64,000 nucleotides of DNA from Paramesorhizobium sp049065735 (GCF_049065735.1 NZ_JBAKHD010000003.1:434001-498000), one strand, 5' to 3'; shown: positions 1-8,792, counted from the first letter of the stretch. Notes: generated by a model from the sequence alone, not told the origin. Translations and numbers: made by a program.

Positions 1-2
1 TG

Positions 3-662
3 CCGAAAAGCGCCGCGCCTTACCGGATGAGCTATATCCCCGCGGGAATGCCGATCTGGAGCGAGGCGGAAAACACCGGCTTCCTGCGTCATCTCGACCT
101 GCATTTCGACATCGAGACGCTGGGCCGCCGCTTTGCCGGCGTGCTCGATATGGAAAAGCTTGAAGTCCCGCGCCTGATGTTTTCCGACGAGCGCATCGCC
201 GCCCTGGCCAGCCTCATCGCCGCCGAATGCCTGAACGACGACCCGTTGCACGATCTCTACGGTGACGGGCTGGTGACGGCGCTGTTCGCCGATCTGTTCA
301 AAATCGGACAGGTGCAGCCGAGGAAGCGCAGCCAGCTTTCGCCGAGGCAGCTGCGCCGCGTGGTCGATTTCATCGAGGAGAACTGCCTGCGCTCCATCCG
401 GCTGAAGGAATTGGCCGATCTCGCCGGTCTTTCGGAAACCCATTTCAGCCATGCCTTCAAGGCTTCCACGGGCGTGCCGCCGCATCAATGGCAGATGCAG
501 GCGCGCATCCGCAAGGCGTGCGAGCTGATGAACCGCACGGCTCTATCGCTCACCGCAATCGCCTCGGCCACCGGCTTTTCCGACCAAGCCCATTTCACCC
601 GCGTGTTCAAGCGTTGCCTGGGCGTCACACCGGCTGTCTGGCTGCAATCCCATAAAGGATAA
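3..662 (+). CDS. AraC family regulator of siderophore uptake (5' end outside window)
   Basis: The frame is open back to the window edge, so the N-terminal part is missing. The remaining 5' part (YIPAGMPIW, then LRHLDLHFD) matches the middle of the complete AraC regulator at 36361-37248 (YVPAGVPLW, FSHLDLH), which places about 85 residues outside the window. The C-terminus carries the two helix-turn-helix units of the AraC family: the first around LKELADLAGLSETHFSHAF, the second around LTAIASATGFSDQAHFTRVF. It lies 147 bp upstream of a TonB-dependent receptor in the same direction. By analogy with PchR-type regulators it probably activates that receptor when the ferri-siderophore is present; this is inference from position. 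Confidence 0.85.
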   Translation, partial: PKSAAPYRMSYIPAGMPIWSEAENTGFLRHLDLHFDIETLGRRFAGVLDMEKLEVPRLMFSDERIAALASLIAAECLNDDPLHDLYGDGLVTALFADLFKIGQVQPRKRSQLSPRQLRRVVDFIEENCLRSIRLKELADLAGLSETHFSHAFKASTGVPPHQWQMQARIRKACELMNRTALSLTAIASATGFSDQAHFTRVFKRCLGVTPAVWLQSHKG

Positions 663-714
663 GCCCAAAACCGTTCAACAAGCCGCAAAAAGCGACAATC
701 CACGCAAAGATTCT

Positions 715-729
715 TGAGGTAAAGGCTCA
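715..729. promoter_or_regulatory. Candidate RirA iron box (TGA-N9-TCA)
   Basis: TGAGGTAAAGGCTCA fits the TGA-N9-TCA IRO-box pattern described for RirA in rhizobia and lies 81 bp before the TonB receptor start. A second match lies before the other AraC gene at 36316-36330. RirA itself is not in the window. Confidence 0.4.
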
Positions 730-809
730 TCTTATTTTCGACAGGGTTGACGGGTTTCCCAAGGGCGTCTCGCCATCAGGGAAATCCGGGGTAGCAGGGG
801 TTCATAGTC

Positions 810-2993
810 ATGGTCACATCGCGCCGGAAGGCCACGCTCCGCATTCTTTTGAGTGGCGCAGCCGCGCTTCCCGTTTTCCTCTCATCGGCTCAGGCACAGG
901 AAAACCGCGGAACCATCGAACTCAAACAGATCACCGTCGAAACCGGCAAAGCCAAGCTGGGAAGCGCCACCGGCCCGGTCAACGGCTTTGTCCCTGAGGA
1001 CACCGCCACCGGCTCCAAGACCGACACGCCCATCGAGCAAATTCCGCAATCCGTCTCCGTCGTTGGGCGCGAGGAGATGGACGACACCGGAGCGCAGAAG
1101 CCGGACGAGGCGCTGCGCTACACCGCCGGTGTCTTCGCCCAGCCCTTCGGCCCGGATTTCGACACCAACTGGCTCTATATCCGCGGCTTCGATGCCACCC
1201 AGACCGGTACTTATCTCGATGGGCTGCAGAATTTCGGCTATGGCTTCGGCGCGTTCCTCACCGACAGCTTCGGCCTCGAGCGCATCGAAGTGCTAAAAGG
1301 CCCTGCCTCAGCGCTCTATGGCGGCAGCAATCCCGGCGGCATCGTCAACTATGTCAGCAAGCGCCCGACCGGCGAGCGCATCCGCTATCTCGAGGCGGGC
1401 ATCAACTCCTTCGGCAATGGCTATACGGGCTTCGACATCGGCGACAAGGCGTCTGATGTGGTCAACTACCGTGTCAACGGCGTCATCGGCGGCGGCGATG
1501 GCTATACCGATTTCGAAGAGAATTTCCGCGGCGTCATCTCGCCTAGCATCTCCTGGAGCCCGGACGAGGCGACAAAGCTGACCGTGCTCGCCAACTACAC
1601 CCATCTCGACGGCACCCACAATGGCGGCGCCTTCCTGCCCTATTTCGGCACGGTGGTAGACGCGCCCTTCGGCAAGATTTCCCGCAAGGCGAACTTCACC
1701 GAGCCGTCAATCGATAGCTACGACCGTGAGCAGGCTTCCATCGGCTACGAGCTGGAGCATACGTTCGACAATGATTGGACCGTGCGCCAGAACCTGCGCT
1801 ACGGGTTTGCGCATGTGAAGGAGCATAGCCTTTATGCGTTCGGCTATGAGCCCTTCTCGCCGCAACCCATAGACGGCAATTACAACCTTTCCCGCATCAA
1901 TTTCCGCCATGACACGACGGTCAACACCTTCCTCGTCGACAACCAACTAGAAGGCAAAGTGACGACCGGCGCTATCGAGCACACGCTGCTTTTCGGCGTT
2001 GAATATAAATATTTCAACATTGACCACATGCAGCAGACGGGTGGTGCCACCCCGATCAACGCCGTCGATCCGATCTATGGCCTGCCGCAGGGGCCAATGT
2101 GGGATCCCTATATCGACCAGGATATGAAGCGTAATCAGATCGGCATCTATGCGCAGGACCGGCTCCGCTTTGGCGACGGCTGGATCATGACGCTCAACGG
2201 CCGTTATGACTATGTGTCGGACAAGTCCGAAGGGCTCCCCGCATTCCGCGATCACGAAGGCAGGGCGAGCGGCCGCTTCGGCCTCGGCTATGAGTTCGAC
2301 AATGGCCTGACGCCCTATGCCAGCGTCGCCAGCTTCTTTACACCCATTCTCGACACGGTCGGCTCCGCCACGCTCGGCACCGTCGAGCAGGCAAAGGCCG
2401 AAACCGGGCAGCAATATGAAGTGGGCGTCAAATACCGTCCGCAAGCCTTCGACGGGCTTATCACCGCTTCGTTCTTTGACCTGACCAAGCAGAATGTGAT
2501 CACCACCAACCCTGCCGACCCAGTGGGCACGAAGCTGCAGATCGGCGAAGTCAATTCGCGCGGCTTCGAGATCGAGGCGCAGGCGAACATCACCGATGCA
2601 TGGCGTGTGACGGCGGCCTTCACCACCTACCAGCTGGAAGTGACTAAGGACGGCAATGCCGCGATCATCGGCAACCGGCCCGTCCTGCTGCCGGAAACGC
2701 AGGCCTCCGTGTTCGCCCAATACACCTTCCTCGACGGCCCGGTTGAAGGGCTGCAGCTCGGCGCGGGGGTCCGCTATGTCGGCTCCTCCTATGCCGATGC
2801 GGAGAACAAATACAAAGTGCCGAACGTGGCGCTGGTCGACCTGAAGCTCGGCTATGCGAAGGACAATTGGGGCGTCGACCTCAATGTCACCAACCTTTTC
2901 GACAAGGACTATGTCGCAGGCTGCCAAGGCATCAACAATTGCGGCTATGGCGAAGGCCGCAAGGCGCTGCTCAAGGCGCATGTGAAGTGGTGA
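810..2993 (+). CDS. TonB-dependent siderophore receptor (FhuA-type)
   Basis: Outer-membrane gated channel of 727 residues for a ferric siderophore. A signal peptide (SRRK n-region, hydrophobic core, cleavage near AQAQ at about residue 30) is followed by a TonB-box-like segment (IELKQITVETG). The plug domain follows at roughly 65-175, with the typical IPQSVSVV, LKGPASALYGGSNPGG and VNYVSKRP motifs, then a long beta barrel ending in an aromatic residue (VKW). A purine-rich AGGGG precedes the ATG. It is followed by binding-protein and permease genes of the ferric hydroxamate type, so ferrichrome or another hydroxamate is the likely ligand. The exact siderophore cannot be read from sequence. Confidence 0.9.
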   Translation: MVTSRRKATLRILLSGAAALPVFLSSAQAQENRGTIELKQITVETGKAKLGSATGPVNGFVPEDTATGSKTDTPIEQIPQSVSVVGREEMDDTGAQKPDEALRYTAGVFAQPFGPDFDTNWLYIRGFDATQTGTYLDGLQNFGYGFGAFLTDSFGLERIEVLKGPASALYGGSNPGGIVNYVSKRPTGERIRYLEAGINSFGNGYTGFDIGDKASDVVNYRVNGVIGGGDGYTDFEENFRGVISPSISWSPDEATKLTVLANYTHLDGTHNGGAFLPYFGTVVDAPFGKISRKANFTEPSIDSYDREQASIGYELEHTFDNDWTVRQNLRYGFAHVKEHSLYAFGYEPFSPQPIDGNYNLSRINFRHDTTVNTFLVDNQLEGKVTTGAIEHTLLFGVEYKYFNIDHMQQTGGATPINAVDPIYGLPQGPMWDPYIDQDMKRNQIGIYAQDRLRFGDGWIMTLNGRYDYVSDKSEGLPAFRDHEGRASGRFGLGYEFDNGLTPYASVASFFTPILDTVGSATLGTVEQAKAETGQQYEVGVKYRPQAFDGLITASFFDLTKQNVITTNPADPVGTKLQIGEVNSRGFEIEAQANITDAWRVTAAFTTYQLEVTKDGNAAIIGNRPVLLPETQASVFAQYTFLDGPVEGLQLGAGVRYVGSSYADAENKYKVPNVALVDLKLGYAKDNWGVDLNVTNLFDKDYVAGCQGINNCGYGEGRKALLKAHVKW

Positions 2994-3054
2994 GGATGGC
3001 TGCCTGAGTATAAATGGAAGTGTTGGATGACGCCCCCCTCTGGCCCGCTTGGCG

Positions 3055-3198
3055 CCCTCCTTCCCCCTTGCGGGGAAGGTGCCCGCGTAGCGAGCGGATG
3101 GGGGTGGTGACGCCTGCGCCACGTTCTTCAGCACAAGCGCAAGCGTCCCCACCCCCACCCGGCCCTTCGGGCCGCCCTCCCCGCAAGGGGGAGGGAGG
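3055..3198. repeat. Palindromic intergenic repeat, family B, copy 1
   Basis: Two inverted arms (around CTTCCCCCTTGCGGGGAAGG on the left and CCCCGCAAGGGGGAGGG on the right) flank a spacer with GGGGGTGGTGACG-like sequence. The same arms and the GGATGGGGGTGGTGA motif recur at 17812-17940. This copy fills the gap between the receptor and the binding-protein gene, and its right arm ends 25 bp before the first usable ATG of that gene. The reading frame of the downstream gene stays open right through it. Confidence 0.85.
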
Positions 3199-3223
3199 GA
3201 GCCAAGTCATCACCCGGCGCGCC

Positions 3224-4081
3224 ATGCTCGCCCTCGCGGCGGGCATACTCGCGTCTCCCAGCACGCTTCGCGCCGGCCCTCTCCCCCGCATCGCGGCCAT
3301 CGACTGGGCGATGTTCGAGACGGCGCTTGCCATCGGCGCGGTGCCCGTCGCGGCGACCGAACTCATCCAGTTCCGCGAAATCGCCATCGAGCCGGAAGTG
3401 CCGCCTGATGTCGTGGATATAGGCCTGCGCGGCGCGCCCAATATGGAACTGCTGCGCATCATCGCGCCGGACCTGATCCTGAGCTCCAATTTCTACGAAT
3501 ACCGCCGTCCCGCCTTCGGGCGCATCGCGCCCGTCTTTTCCCAGACGATCTATGAGGCCGGCGTTCCGCCCTTTGAGCCGGCGCGGAACGCCATGCTGGC
3601 GCTCGGCCGGAAGCTCGGGCTGGAAGACACCGCGCATAATTACATCGCCGCGACAGAAGCCGACATCGCCACTTTACGCGAGCGCATCAAAACACGCAGC
3701 CGTCCGGTTTTCCTCATCAGCATCGGTGACAGCAGGCATTTCCGCGCATTCGGCGGCGACAGCATGTTCGGCGACGTGCTCGCCCGCCTGGGGCTTGCCA
3801 ATGCCTGGAAAGGCGCGACCAGCTATTCCGCCACCGCCCCGGTCGGCATCGAGACGCTGGCGGATGTGCCGGAAGCCGACATCGTGGTGATCGGCCCTGT
3901 CCCGCCCGAAGCGCGGGTGATCCTGCCTGCCAGCCCGATCTGGAACGCGCTTCCGGCTGTCAGCGAAGGCCGCGTGGCGATGCTCGCCCCCATCGACCAT
4001 TTCGGCGCCCTCCCCGCCGCCCGCCGCTTCGTTCGGCTGCTGGGGGCGGCTGGTTCGTTCCCTGCAAATGCCAATGGTTAG
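3224..4081 (+). CDS. fhuD: Iron-siderophore ABC transporter substrate-binding protein (FhuD-like)
   Basis: Periplasmic binding protein of the FhuD/FepB family (about 285 residues from the ATG chosen here), delivering ferric siderophore to the FhuB permease that follows with a 14 bp overlap. Typical features include GLRGAPNMELLRIIAPDLILSS, a long central helix, and a C-terminal FVRLLG. The start is unclear. The codons before the ATG read I-T-R-R-A, which looks like the n-region of a Tat or Sec signal peptide, but no start codon lies between them and repeat B1. The frame is open upstream through the repeat to an ATG at 3014. The repeat has probably displaced the original start (perhaps the GTC at 3206), so translation may begin inside the repeat or at 3224. 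Confidence 0.8.
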   Translation: MLALAAGILASPSTLRAGPLPRIAAIDWAMFETALAIGAVPVAATELIQFREIAIEPEVPPDVVDIGLRGAPNMELLRIIAPDLILSSNFYEYRRPAFGRIAPVFSQTIYEAGVPPFEPARNAMLALGRKLGLEDTAHNYIAATEADIATLRERIKTRSRPVFLISIGDSRHFRAFGGDSMFGDVLARLGLANAWKGATSYSATAPVGIETLADVPEADIVVIGPVPPEARVILPASPIWNALPAVSEGRVAMLAPIDHFGALPAARRFVRLLGAAGSFPANANG

Positions 4082-6080
4082 ACCTATCTGCTCTGTGAAG
4101 AAATCAGTGATGCCGTGGTTCTACCGCCCCATCCTCCTTTGGTCGCTCCTCGCGCTTGTCGCCGCCGCACTCTGCGCGATCATCATCGCTCAGCACCTGA
4201 CGCCCGGCGCGGCAACCCCAGATCTCCAACGCATCATCCTCTTCCATGCCACCCTCCCCCGCGCAGCGATGGCCATTCTCTGCGGCGCGGCACTCGGCCT
4301 TTCCGGCCTCCTTCTCCAGCGGGTGCTACGCAATCCGCTGGCGGAGCCTTCGACGCTCGGCATATCGGCGGGAGCGCAGTTGGCCATGGCGGCGGCCGCC
4401 ATTTATGCCCCCGCATTGCTGGAAGCCGGGCGCGAAGGTGTGGCGCTGGCGGGTGGGCTGGCAGCGGTCGCCTTCGTGCTGGCGCTCAACTGGCGGCGCG
4501 ATCTGGAGCCGGTTTCGGTCGTGCTGGCCGGCATGATGATATCTCTGACGGCCACCGCCGCCAGTGCCGCGCTCATTCTCGCCAATGGCGAATATATGTT
4601 CTCGCTCTTCATCTGGGGCGGCGGAACGCTCAGCCAGCAGGGCTGGGAACCCACGATGGCCATTGCGCTGCGGCTGGCGCTGGTGGCGGGCGGTGCGCTG
4701 CTGCTCCTTCGCCCGCTCACCATTCTCGGCCTCGACGAACGCAACGCCCGCAGCCTCGGCGTCGCGCTTTACGCCACCCGCCTGATGGTGATCGCGCTGG
4801 CCGTCTGGCTGGCGGCGAGCGTGACGGCGGAAGTCGGCATCATCGGCTTCGTTGGACTAGCCGCACCAGCCCTTGCGACTTTAAGCGGCGCGCGCACCCC
4901 GCGTCAGAAGCTCATCGCCGCGCCACTCATCGGGGCAATCCTGCTTCTCCTTGCCGATGGGCTGGTGCAGCTTTTTGCCGGTTCCGGCGGCGAGCGCATT
5001 CCCACCGGCGCGGCGACAGCGCTGCTCGGCGGCCCGCTGCTTCTCTGGCTGCTGCCGCGCCTGCGGATGCTGGAATGGCCCTCGCTGAGCGCCAAGCCGC
5101 CCGCCACCCGCCGCGCATCTCGCCCGCTCCTTCTGCTCACCCTCCTCGTCATCCTCACGCTCGCCATCGGGGCGCTCGCCCTCGTTCTCGGACGCGGGCC
5201 GCATGGCTGGAACCTCGCCCATGGCGCTCTTCTCCATGACCTCGCCGCCTTCCGCGCGCCCCGCATCGCCATCGCCGCCGCTTCTGGCGCGATGCTTGCC
5301 GCGGCAGGCACGATCATGCAGCGGCTGACCGGCAATCCGCTCGCGAGTCCGGAGATACTCGGCATCGGCACCGGCGCGGGCGTTGGCCTCGCTGCTGTCC
5401 TCTATTTCAGCGCCATGCCCGGCCAGGGCCTGCAACTCATTGGCGCAAGCGCCGGGGCGCTCGTCACCCTCCTTGTCATGCTGTCGCTCGCCGCGCGCGG
5501 CGGCTTCGGGCCGGAGCGCTTGCTGCTCGCCGGCATCGGCATGGGGGCGCTGTGCAGCGCGGTGCTGACAGCCATCATCGCCACGGGCAACCGGCAGGCC
5601 TTCCGGCTATTGGAATGGCTGAGCGGCACCATCAGCGAAGTCTCGGCCGGAGAGGCCCGCATCGCCTGCCTCGCCGCCATCCTCCTCATCGCGCCGCTGT
5701 TCCTCACCCCGCGCTGGCTCGATATTCTCCCCCTGGGCAAGACCGCCGCCCGCTCGCTCGGTCTGCCCTTGGCGGGAAGCCGCCTCCTGCTCATCCTCCT
5801 CTGCGCCGGGCTTACGGCTTCCGCCTCGCTGCTCGTCGGGCCGCTGAGCTTCATCGGCCTCATCGCCCCGCATCTGGCGCGGCTCATCGGCCTCCACCGC
5901 CCACTGCCCGCGCTGCTGGGAGCCGTTTTCATCGGCAGCGGTCTCATGATCCTCTCCGACTGGCTATCGCGCATGGTGGCGTTTCCCTACCAGCTTCCGC
6001 TCGGCCTGTTCGCGTCACTCATTGGGGGTGCATATTTAATCTTTATGCTTGGCCGGGGCGAAAGCCGCGAAACCACCTGA
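4068..6080 (+). CDS. fhuB: Fused Fe(3+)-siderophore ABC permease (FhuB)
   Basis: Inner-membrane permease of 670 residues made of two tandem FecCD domains, as in E. coli FhuB. Each half carries the family signature: ALGLSGLLLQRVLRNPLAEP in the first, and AAAGTIMQRLTGNPLASPEI in the second. Both halves also have the late G-FVGL or SFIGLIAPH segment that faces the ATPase. About 18-20 hydrophobic helices are visible. The ATG at 4068 lies inside the end of fhuD, which suggests translational coupling; an ATG at 4110 is an alternative. No ATPase (FhuC) gene follows: the next gene is a MerR regulator. The transporter must therefore borrow an ATPase, possibly that at 42954. Confidence 0.93.
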   Translation: MPMVRPICSVKKSVMPWFYRPILLWSLLALVAAALCAIIIAQHLTPGAATPDLQRIILFHATLPRAAMAILCGAALGLSGLLLQRVLRNPLAEPSTLGISAGAQLAMAAAAIYAPALLEAGREGVALAGGLAAVAFVLALNWRRDLEPVSVVLAGMMISLTATAASAALILANGEYMFSLFIWGGGTLSQQGWEPTMAIALRLALVAGGALLLLRPLTILGLDERNARSLGVALYATRLMVIALAVWLAASVTAEVGIIGFVGLAAPALATLSGARTPRQKLIAAPLIGAILLLLADGLVQLFAGSGGERIPTGAATALLGGPLLLWLLPRLRMLEWPSLSAKPPATRRASRPLLLLTLLVILTLAIGALALVLGRGPHGWNLAHGALLHDLAAFRAPRIAIAAASGAMLAAAGTIMQRLTGNPLASPEILGIGTGAGVGLAAVLYFSAMPGQGLQLIGASAGALVTLLVMLSLAARGGFGPERLLLAGIGMGALCSAVLTAIIATGNRQAFRLLEWLSGTISEVSAGEARIACLAAILLIAPLFLTPRWLDILPLGKTAARSLGLPLAGSRLLLILLCAGLTASASLLVGPLSFIGLIAPHLARLIGLHRPLPALLGAVFIGSGLMILSDWLSRMVAFPYQLPLGLFASLIGGAYLIFMLGRGESRETT

Positions 6081-6136
6081 AATTCTGCGTGTTTATTCCT
6101 ATATGTCGCCAAAACAAGCGGGTATGGAGAATGGGC

Positions 6137-6583
6137 ATGAACATCGGAGAAGCCGCCAGCGCATCGGGCGTCTCGGCCAAGATGATCCGCCACTACGAAG
6201 CGATCGGACTGATCAAACCGGCGGAGCGCACCGCCTCGGGCTATCGAGTCTATTCGGCCAATGAGACCGAAACCCTGCGTTTCATCCGCCGCAGCCGCGA
6301 TCTGGGCTTCTCCATAGAGCATATCCGCACGCTGCTGGCGCTCTGGCAGGACCGCGAGCGCGCCTCGGCGGATGTGAAGCGCATCGCGCTCCAGCATGTG
6401 GCGGAGCTGGAGGCAAAACAGCGGGAGTTGCGCGAAATGGCCGATACCCTACGCCATCTGGCCGACCATTGCCATGGCGATGCCAGGCCCGATTGCCCGA
6501 TCATCCAGGATCTGGCCCATGCGGAAGCGCCGCCGGCGATGCATCGCCGGTCCGGCGCGCTCAAGGGTGCGCTCGCGGGTTGA
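6137..6583 (+). CDS. cueR: Copper-responsive MerR family regulator (CueR/HmrR)
   Basis: A 148-residue MerR activator. The N-terminal winged helix starts MNIGEAASASGVSAKMIRHY, the classic form for CueR/HmrR proteins, followed by a dimerisation coiled coil. The metal-binding loop has cysteines at 112 and 120 (C-HGDARPD-C) and a serine at 77, the exact positions that give E. coli CueR its Cu(I)/Ag(I)/Au(I) specificity. GGAG sits 7-8 bp before the ATG; the frame is open much further upstream but that is a shadow inside fhuB. No copper ATPase, chaperone or oxidase gene is next to it in this window, so its targets lie elsewhere. Confidence 0.9.
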   Translation: MNIGEAASASGVSAKMIRHYEAIGLIKPAERTASGYRVYSANETETLRFIRRSRDLGFSIEHIRTLLALWQDRERASADVKRIALQHVAELEAKQRELREMADTLRHLADHCHGDARPDCPIIQDLAHAEAPPAMHRRSGALKGALAG

Positions 6584-6652
6584 ACGCGGGGCGTATTCAC
6601 CGGAAATTTATCCGATTGCACCCTGACGGCGATCTGCTCTACCACTAATCTC

Positions 6653-6664
6653 GTTTGGTCAAAC
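6653..6664. promoter_or_regulatory. Palindrome before the ThuA-like gene (possible operator)
   Basis: GTTTGGTCAAAC is a perfect inverted repeat (GTTTG-GT-CAAAC) that touches the ribosome binding site GGAGGA of the following gene. Position and symmetry suggest an operator, but no regulator gene is adjacent. Confidence 0.3.
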
Positions 6665-6677
6665 GGAGGAATGATCA

Positions 6678-7463
6678 GTGCCTGTTCGTACGGTTGTGTG
6701 GGGTGAGAACATCCACGAGAATACTAATGCTCTCGTCCGCGAGATTTATCCTGATGGCATGCACGCGACGATCGCCGCCGCGCTCAACCGCGACCCTGAT
6801 ATCCATGCCACCACCGCCACGCTGCAGGAGCCAGAGCATGGCCTTCCCGAAGACCAGCTGGCCGAAACAGACGTGCTTGTCTGGTGGGGCCATCAGGCGC
6901 ATGGCGAGGTCTCGGACGCAGTCGTGGAGCGCGTCGCACAGCGCGTCTGGGAGGGCATGGGGCTGATCGTGCTCCATTCCGGCCATTTCTCCAAGATCTT
7001 CAAGCGGCTGATGGGGACACCCTGTGCGCTCAAATGGCGAGAGGCGGGCGAGCGCGAGCGCGTATGGGTGATCAACCCGCGCCATCCCATCGCCGCGGGC
7101 CTTGGCGAAAACTTCGTCCTCGAGAATGAGGAGATGTATGGCGAGCAGTTCTCCGTGCCTGAACCGCTGGAGACCGTGTTCATCTCCTGGTTCCAGGGCG
7201 GCGAAGTGTTCCGGTCCGGCATGACCTGGCGGCGCGGCGCGGGCAATATCTTTTACTTCCGCCCCGGCCACGAGACATACCCGACCTATCACGACGCCAA
7301 TGTGCAGAAGGTGCTGATCAACGCGGTGAAATGGGCGCACAATTCCGAAGACGCGCAGAAGAACATCGCCGACGCACCGAATGTCCCGGTCGAAAAAGCG
7401 CCCGAACCCATCGTCGAGCGCGGACCCAAACTGCATCAGCCCGGCGAAGCCGGTTACAGATAA
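6678..7463 (+). CDS. ThuA domain protein (trehalose utilisation family)
   Basis: A 261-residue protein of the ThuA family, a glutamine-amidotransferase-like fold found in rhizobial sugar operons. Visible hallmarks are VVWGENIHEN at the start, DVLVWWGHQAHGEVSD, GLIVLHSGHFSK and GNIFYFRPGHETYPTY. The GTG start has GGAGGA 7 bp upstream. It is followed 82 bp later by a Gfo/Idh/MocA oxidoreductase, the same pairing as thuA-thuB in Sinorhizobium, where the pair acts on disaccharides such as trehalose through 3-keto derivatives. There is no transporter beside it here, so the substrate is not defined. Confidence 0.85.
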   Translation: MPVRTVVWGENIHENTNALVREIYPDGMHATIAAALNRDPDIHATTATLQEPEHGLPEDQLAETDVLVWWGHQAHGEVSDAVVERVAQRVWEGMGLIVLHSGHFSKIFKRLMGTPCALKWREAGERERVWVINPRHPIAAGLGENFVLENEEMYGEQFSVPEPLETVFISWFQGGEVFRSGMTWRRGAGNIFYFRPGHETYPTYHDANVQKVLINAVKWAHNSEDAQKNIADAPNVPVEKAPEPIVERGPKLHQPGEAGYR

Positions 7464-7466
7464 AGC

Positions 7467-7530
7467 ATGATCCAGACTGAAGGTCGGCTTTAGCAAGAAA
7501 TGCGAAGCGATTTTCGGATAAGATCGCGCT
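7467..7530. repeat. Degenerate family C palindromic repeat
   Basis: GCATGATCC followed later by TTTTCGGATAAGATC resembles the ends of the clean copy inside imuB (61307-61349), with a diverged middle. It fills the gap between the ThuA-like and oxidoreductase genes. Confidence 0.5.
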
Positions 7531-7545
7531 CAACTGAGGTAGCAC

Positions 7546-8715
7546 ATGAGATTGATCGTTGTTGGCACAGGTTCGATGGCGGTGAACCAGGCGAGCCATT
7601 TCAAGGCGATTGACGGCGTAAACATCGTTGCCGCCGTCGATCCCGATCCGGGCCGCCTGACCGAATTCGCTGACCAGTTCGGCATTGAAAAGCGCTTCCT
7701 CTCGCTGGAGGAAGCCATCGCCTGGGGCGAATTCGACGCCGCCACCAATGTCACGCCCGACCGGATGCATCACGCGACCTCGCTCGCGCTGATCGCCGCG
7801 GGCAAGCATATCCTTTGCGAAAAGCCGCTTGCGGAAAATTATGCCGACGCTCTTGAAATGACCGAGGCGGCGGAACGCGCGGGCGTTATCAACATGGTCA
7901 ACCTCACCTACCGCAACGTGCCACAGCTGCAATATGCCCGGGGCATGGTGCTGGCGGGCGAGCTCGGCACGATCAGGCATGTCGAGGCGTCCTATCTGCA
8001 AAGCTGGCTCGTCTCCCGGGCATGGGGCGACTGGAAGACCGAGTCGCGCTGGCTCTGGCGGCTTTCGACGGGACACGGCTCGAACGGCGTTCTCGGCGAT
8101 GTCGGCATCCATATCCTCGACTTCGCCTCCTATGGCGCGGCCACGGATATCGACCATGTCTTCTCGCGCATGAAGGCCTTCGACAAGGCCCCCGAAGGGC
8201 GGATCGGCGAATATGTGCTTGACGCCAATGACAGTTTCACCATGTCGGTGGGCTTTTCGAATGGCGCGCTCGGCGTCATCCATGCCAGCCGCTGGGCGAC
8301 GGGACACCTGAACGAGCTGAAACTGCGCATCTATGGCGAGCGCGGCAGCCTCGAAGTCATCCACCGCCCGGACGAGTCCGAGCTGCGCGGCTGCCTGGGC
8401 GATGACATCGAAACCGCGACCTGGCGGGTGATCGACGTTCCCCCTGTGCAGACCAATTACGAACGCTTCGCCGAAGCGGTCAGGACGGGCCGGCAGGGCG
8501 ACCCAAACTTCCGCCACGCCGCCGATCTGCAGAAGATCATCGACCGGGCCATGGATTCGGAAAAGGAGCGCCGCGAGTTCACCCTGCTTCCGCCGGTGGA
8601 GATGGTGCCCGTGCCGGAAATGCAGGCCGTCGAGCTCGCAGTCGCACCCGTCAGCGCCAGCGCCGAACGGCCCCGCAAACCCCGCCGCAGACGCTGGGGC
8701 ACACGGGCGGTATAG
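7546..8715 (+). CDS. Gfo/Idh/MocA family NAD(P)-dependent oxidoreductase (ThuB-like)
   Basis: A 389-residue protein with an N-terminal Rossmann fold (RLIVVGTGSMAVNQASHF at 2-19) and the family's E-K-P motif (ILCEKPLAENYADA). The C-terminal alpha/beta domain contains GDVGIHILDFASYG, with the conserved aspartate and histidine of the sugar-binding site. TGAGGT precedes the ATG. Members oxidise hydroxyl groups of sugars, inositols or their glycosides. Pairing with the ThuA-like gene suggests a 3-keto-sugar reaction; the substrate is inferred only. The C-terminal 25 residues are arginine- and proline-rich (RPRKPRRRRWG) and probably disordered. Confidence 0.88.
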   Translation: MRLIVVGTGSMAVNQASHFKAIDGVNIVAAVDPDPGRLTEFADQFGIEKRFLSLEEAIAWGEFDAATNVTPDRMHHATSLALIAAGKHILCEKPLAENYADALEMTEAAERAGVINMVNLTYRNVPQLQYARGMVLAGELGTIRHVEASYLQSWLVSRAWGDWKTESRWLWRLSTGHGSNGVLGDVGIHILDFASYGAATDIDHVFSRMKAFDKAPEGRIGEYVLDANDSFTMSVGFSNGALGVIHASRWATGHLNELKLRIYGERGSLEVIHRPDESELRGCLGDDIETATWRVIDVPPVQTNYERFAEAVRTGRQGDPNFRHAADLQKIIDRAMDSEKERREFTLLPPVEMVPVPEMQAVELAVAPVSASAERPRKPRRRRWGTRAV

Positions 8716-8756
8716 GAATAAGACAGGAATGTCCGCCTCCTCGCGCCAATCATTCC

Positions 8757-8785
8757 GTCATCCTCGCCACGAGGGCGAGGATGAC
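8757..8785. terminator. Hairpin between convergent genes
   Basis: Perfect 12 bp stem (GTCATCCTCGCC and GGCGAGGATGAC) with a 5-base loop, located between the convergent oxidoreductase and L-fuconate dehydratase genes. There is no T-run, so it may be a repeat-derived hairpin rather than a true intrinsic terminator. Confidence 0.45.
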
Positions 8786-8792
8786 TGCCAAA

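Noticed and set aside
1947..3158. Long antisense frames over real genes (for example 1947-3158 minus, 11946-13508 plus, 13459-15000 plus, 46678-48228 plus, 53809-55365 minus, 58631-60301 plus)
   Set aside because: They lie opposite well-recognised genes, show histidine/arginine-rich composition typical of reverse-strand high-GC shadows, and have no family motifs.
5552..6136. N-terminal extension of the MerR gene into fhuB
   Set aside because: The extension is a frame-shifted shadow of fhuB; the MerR start at 6137 has its own ribosome binding site and matches the family.
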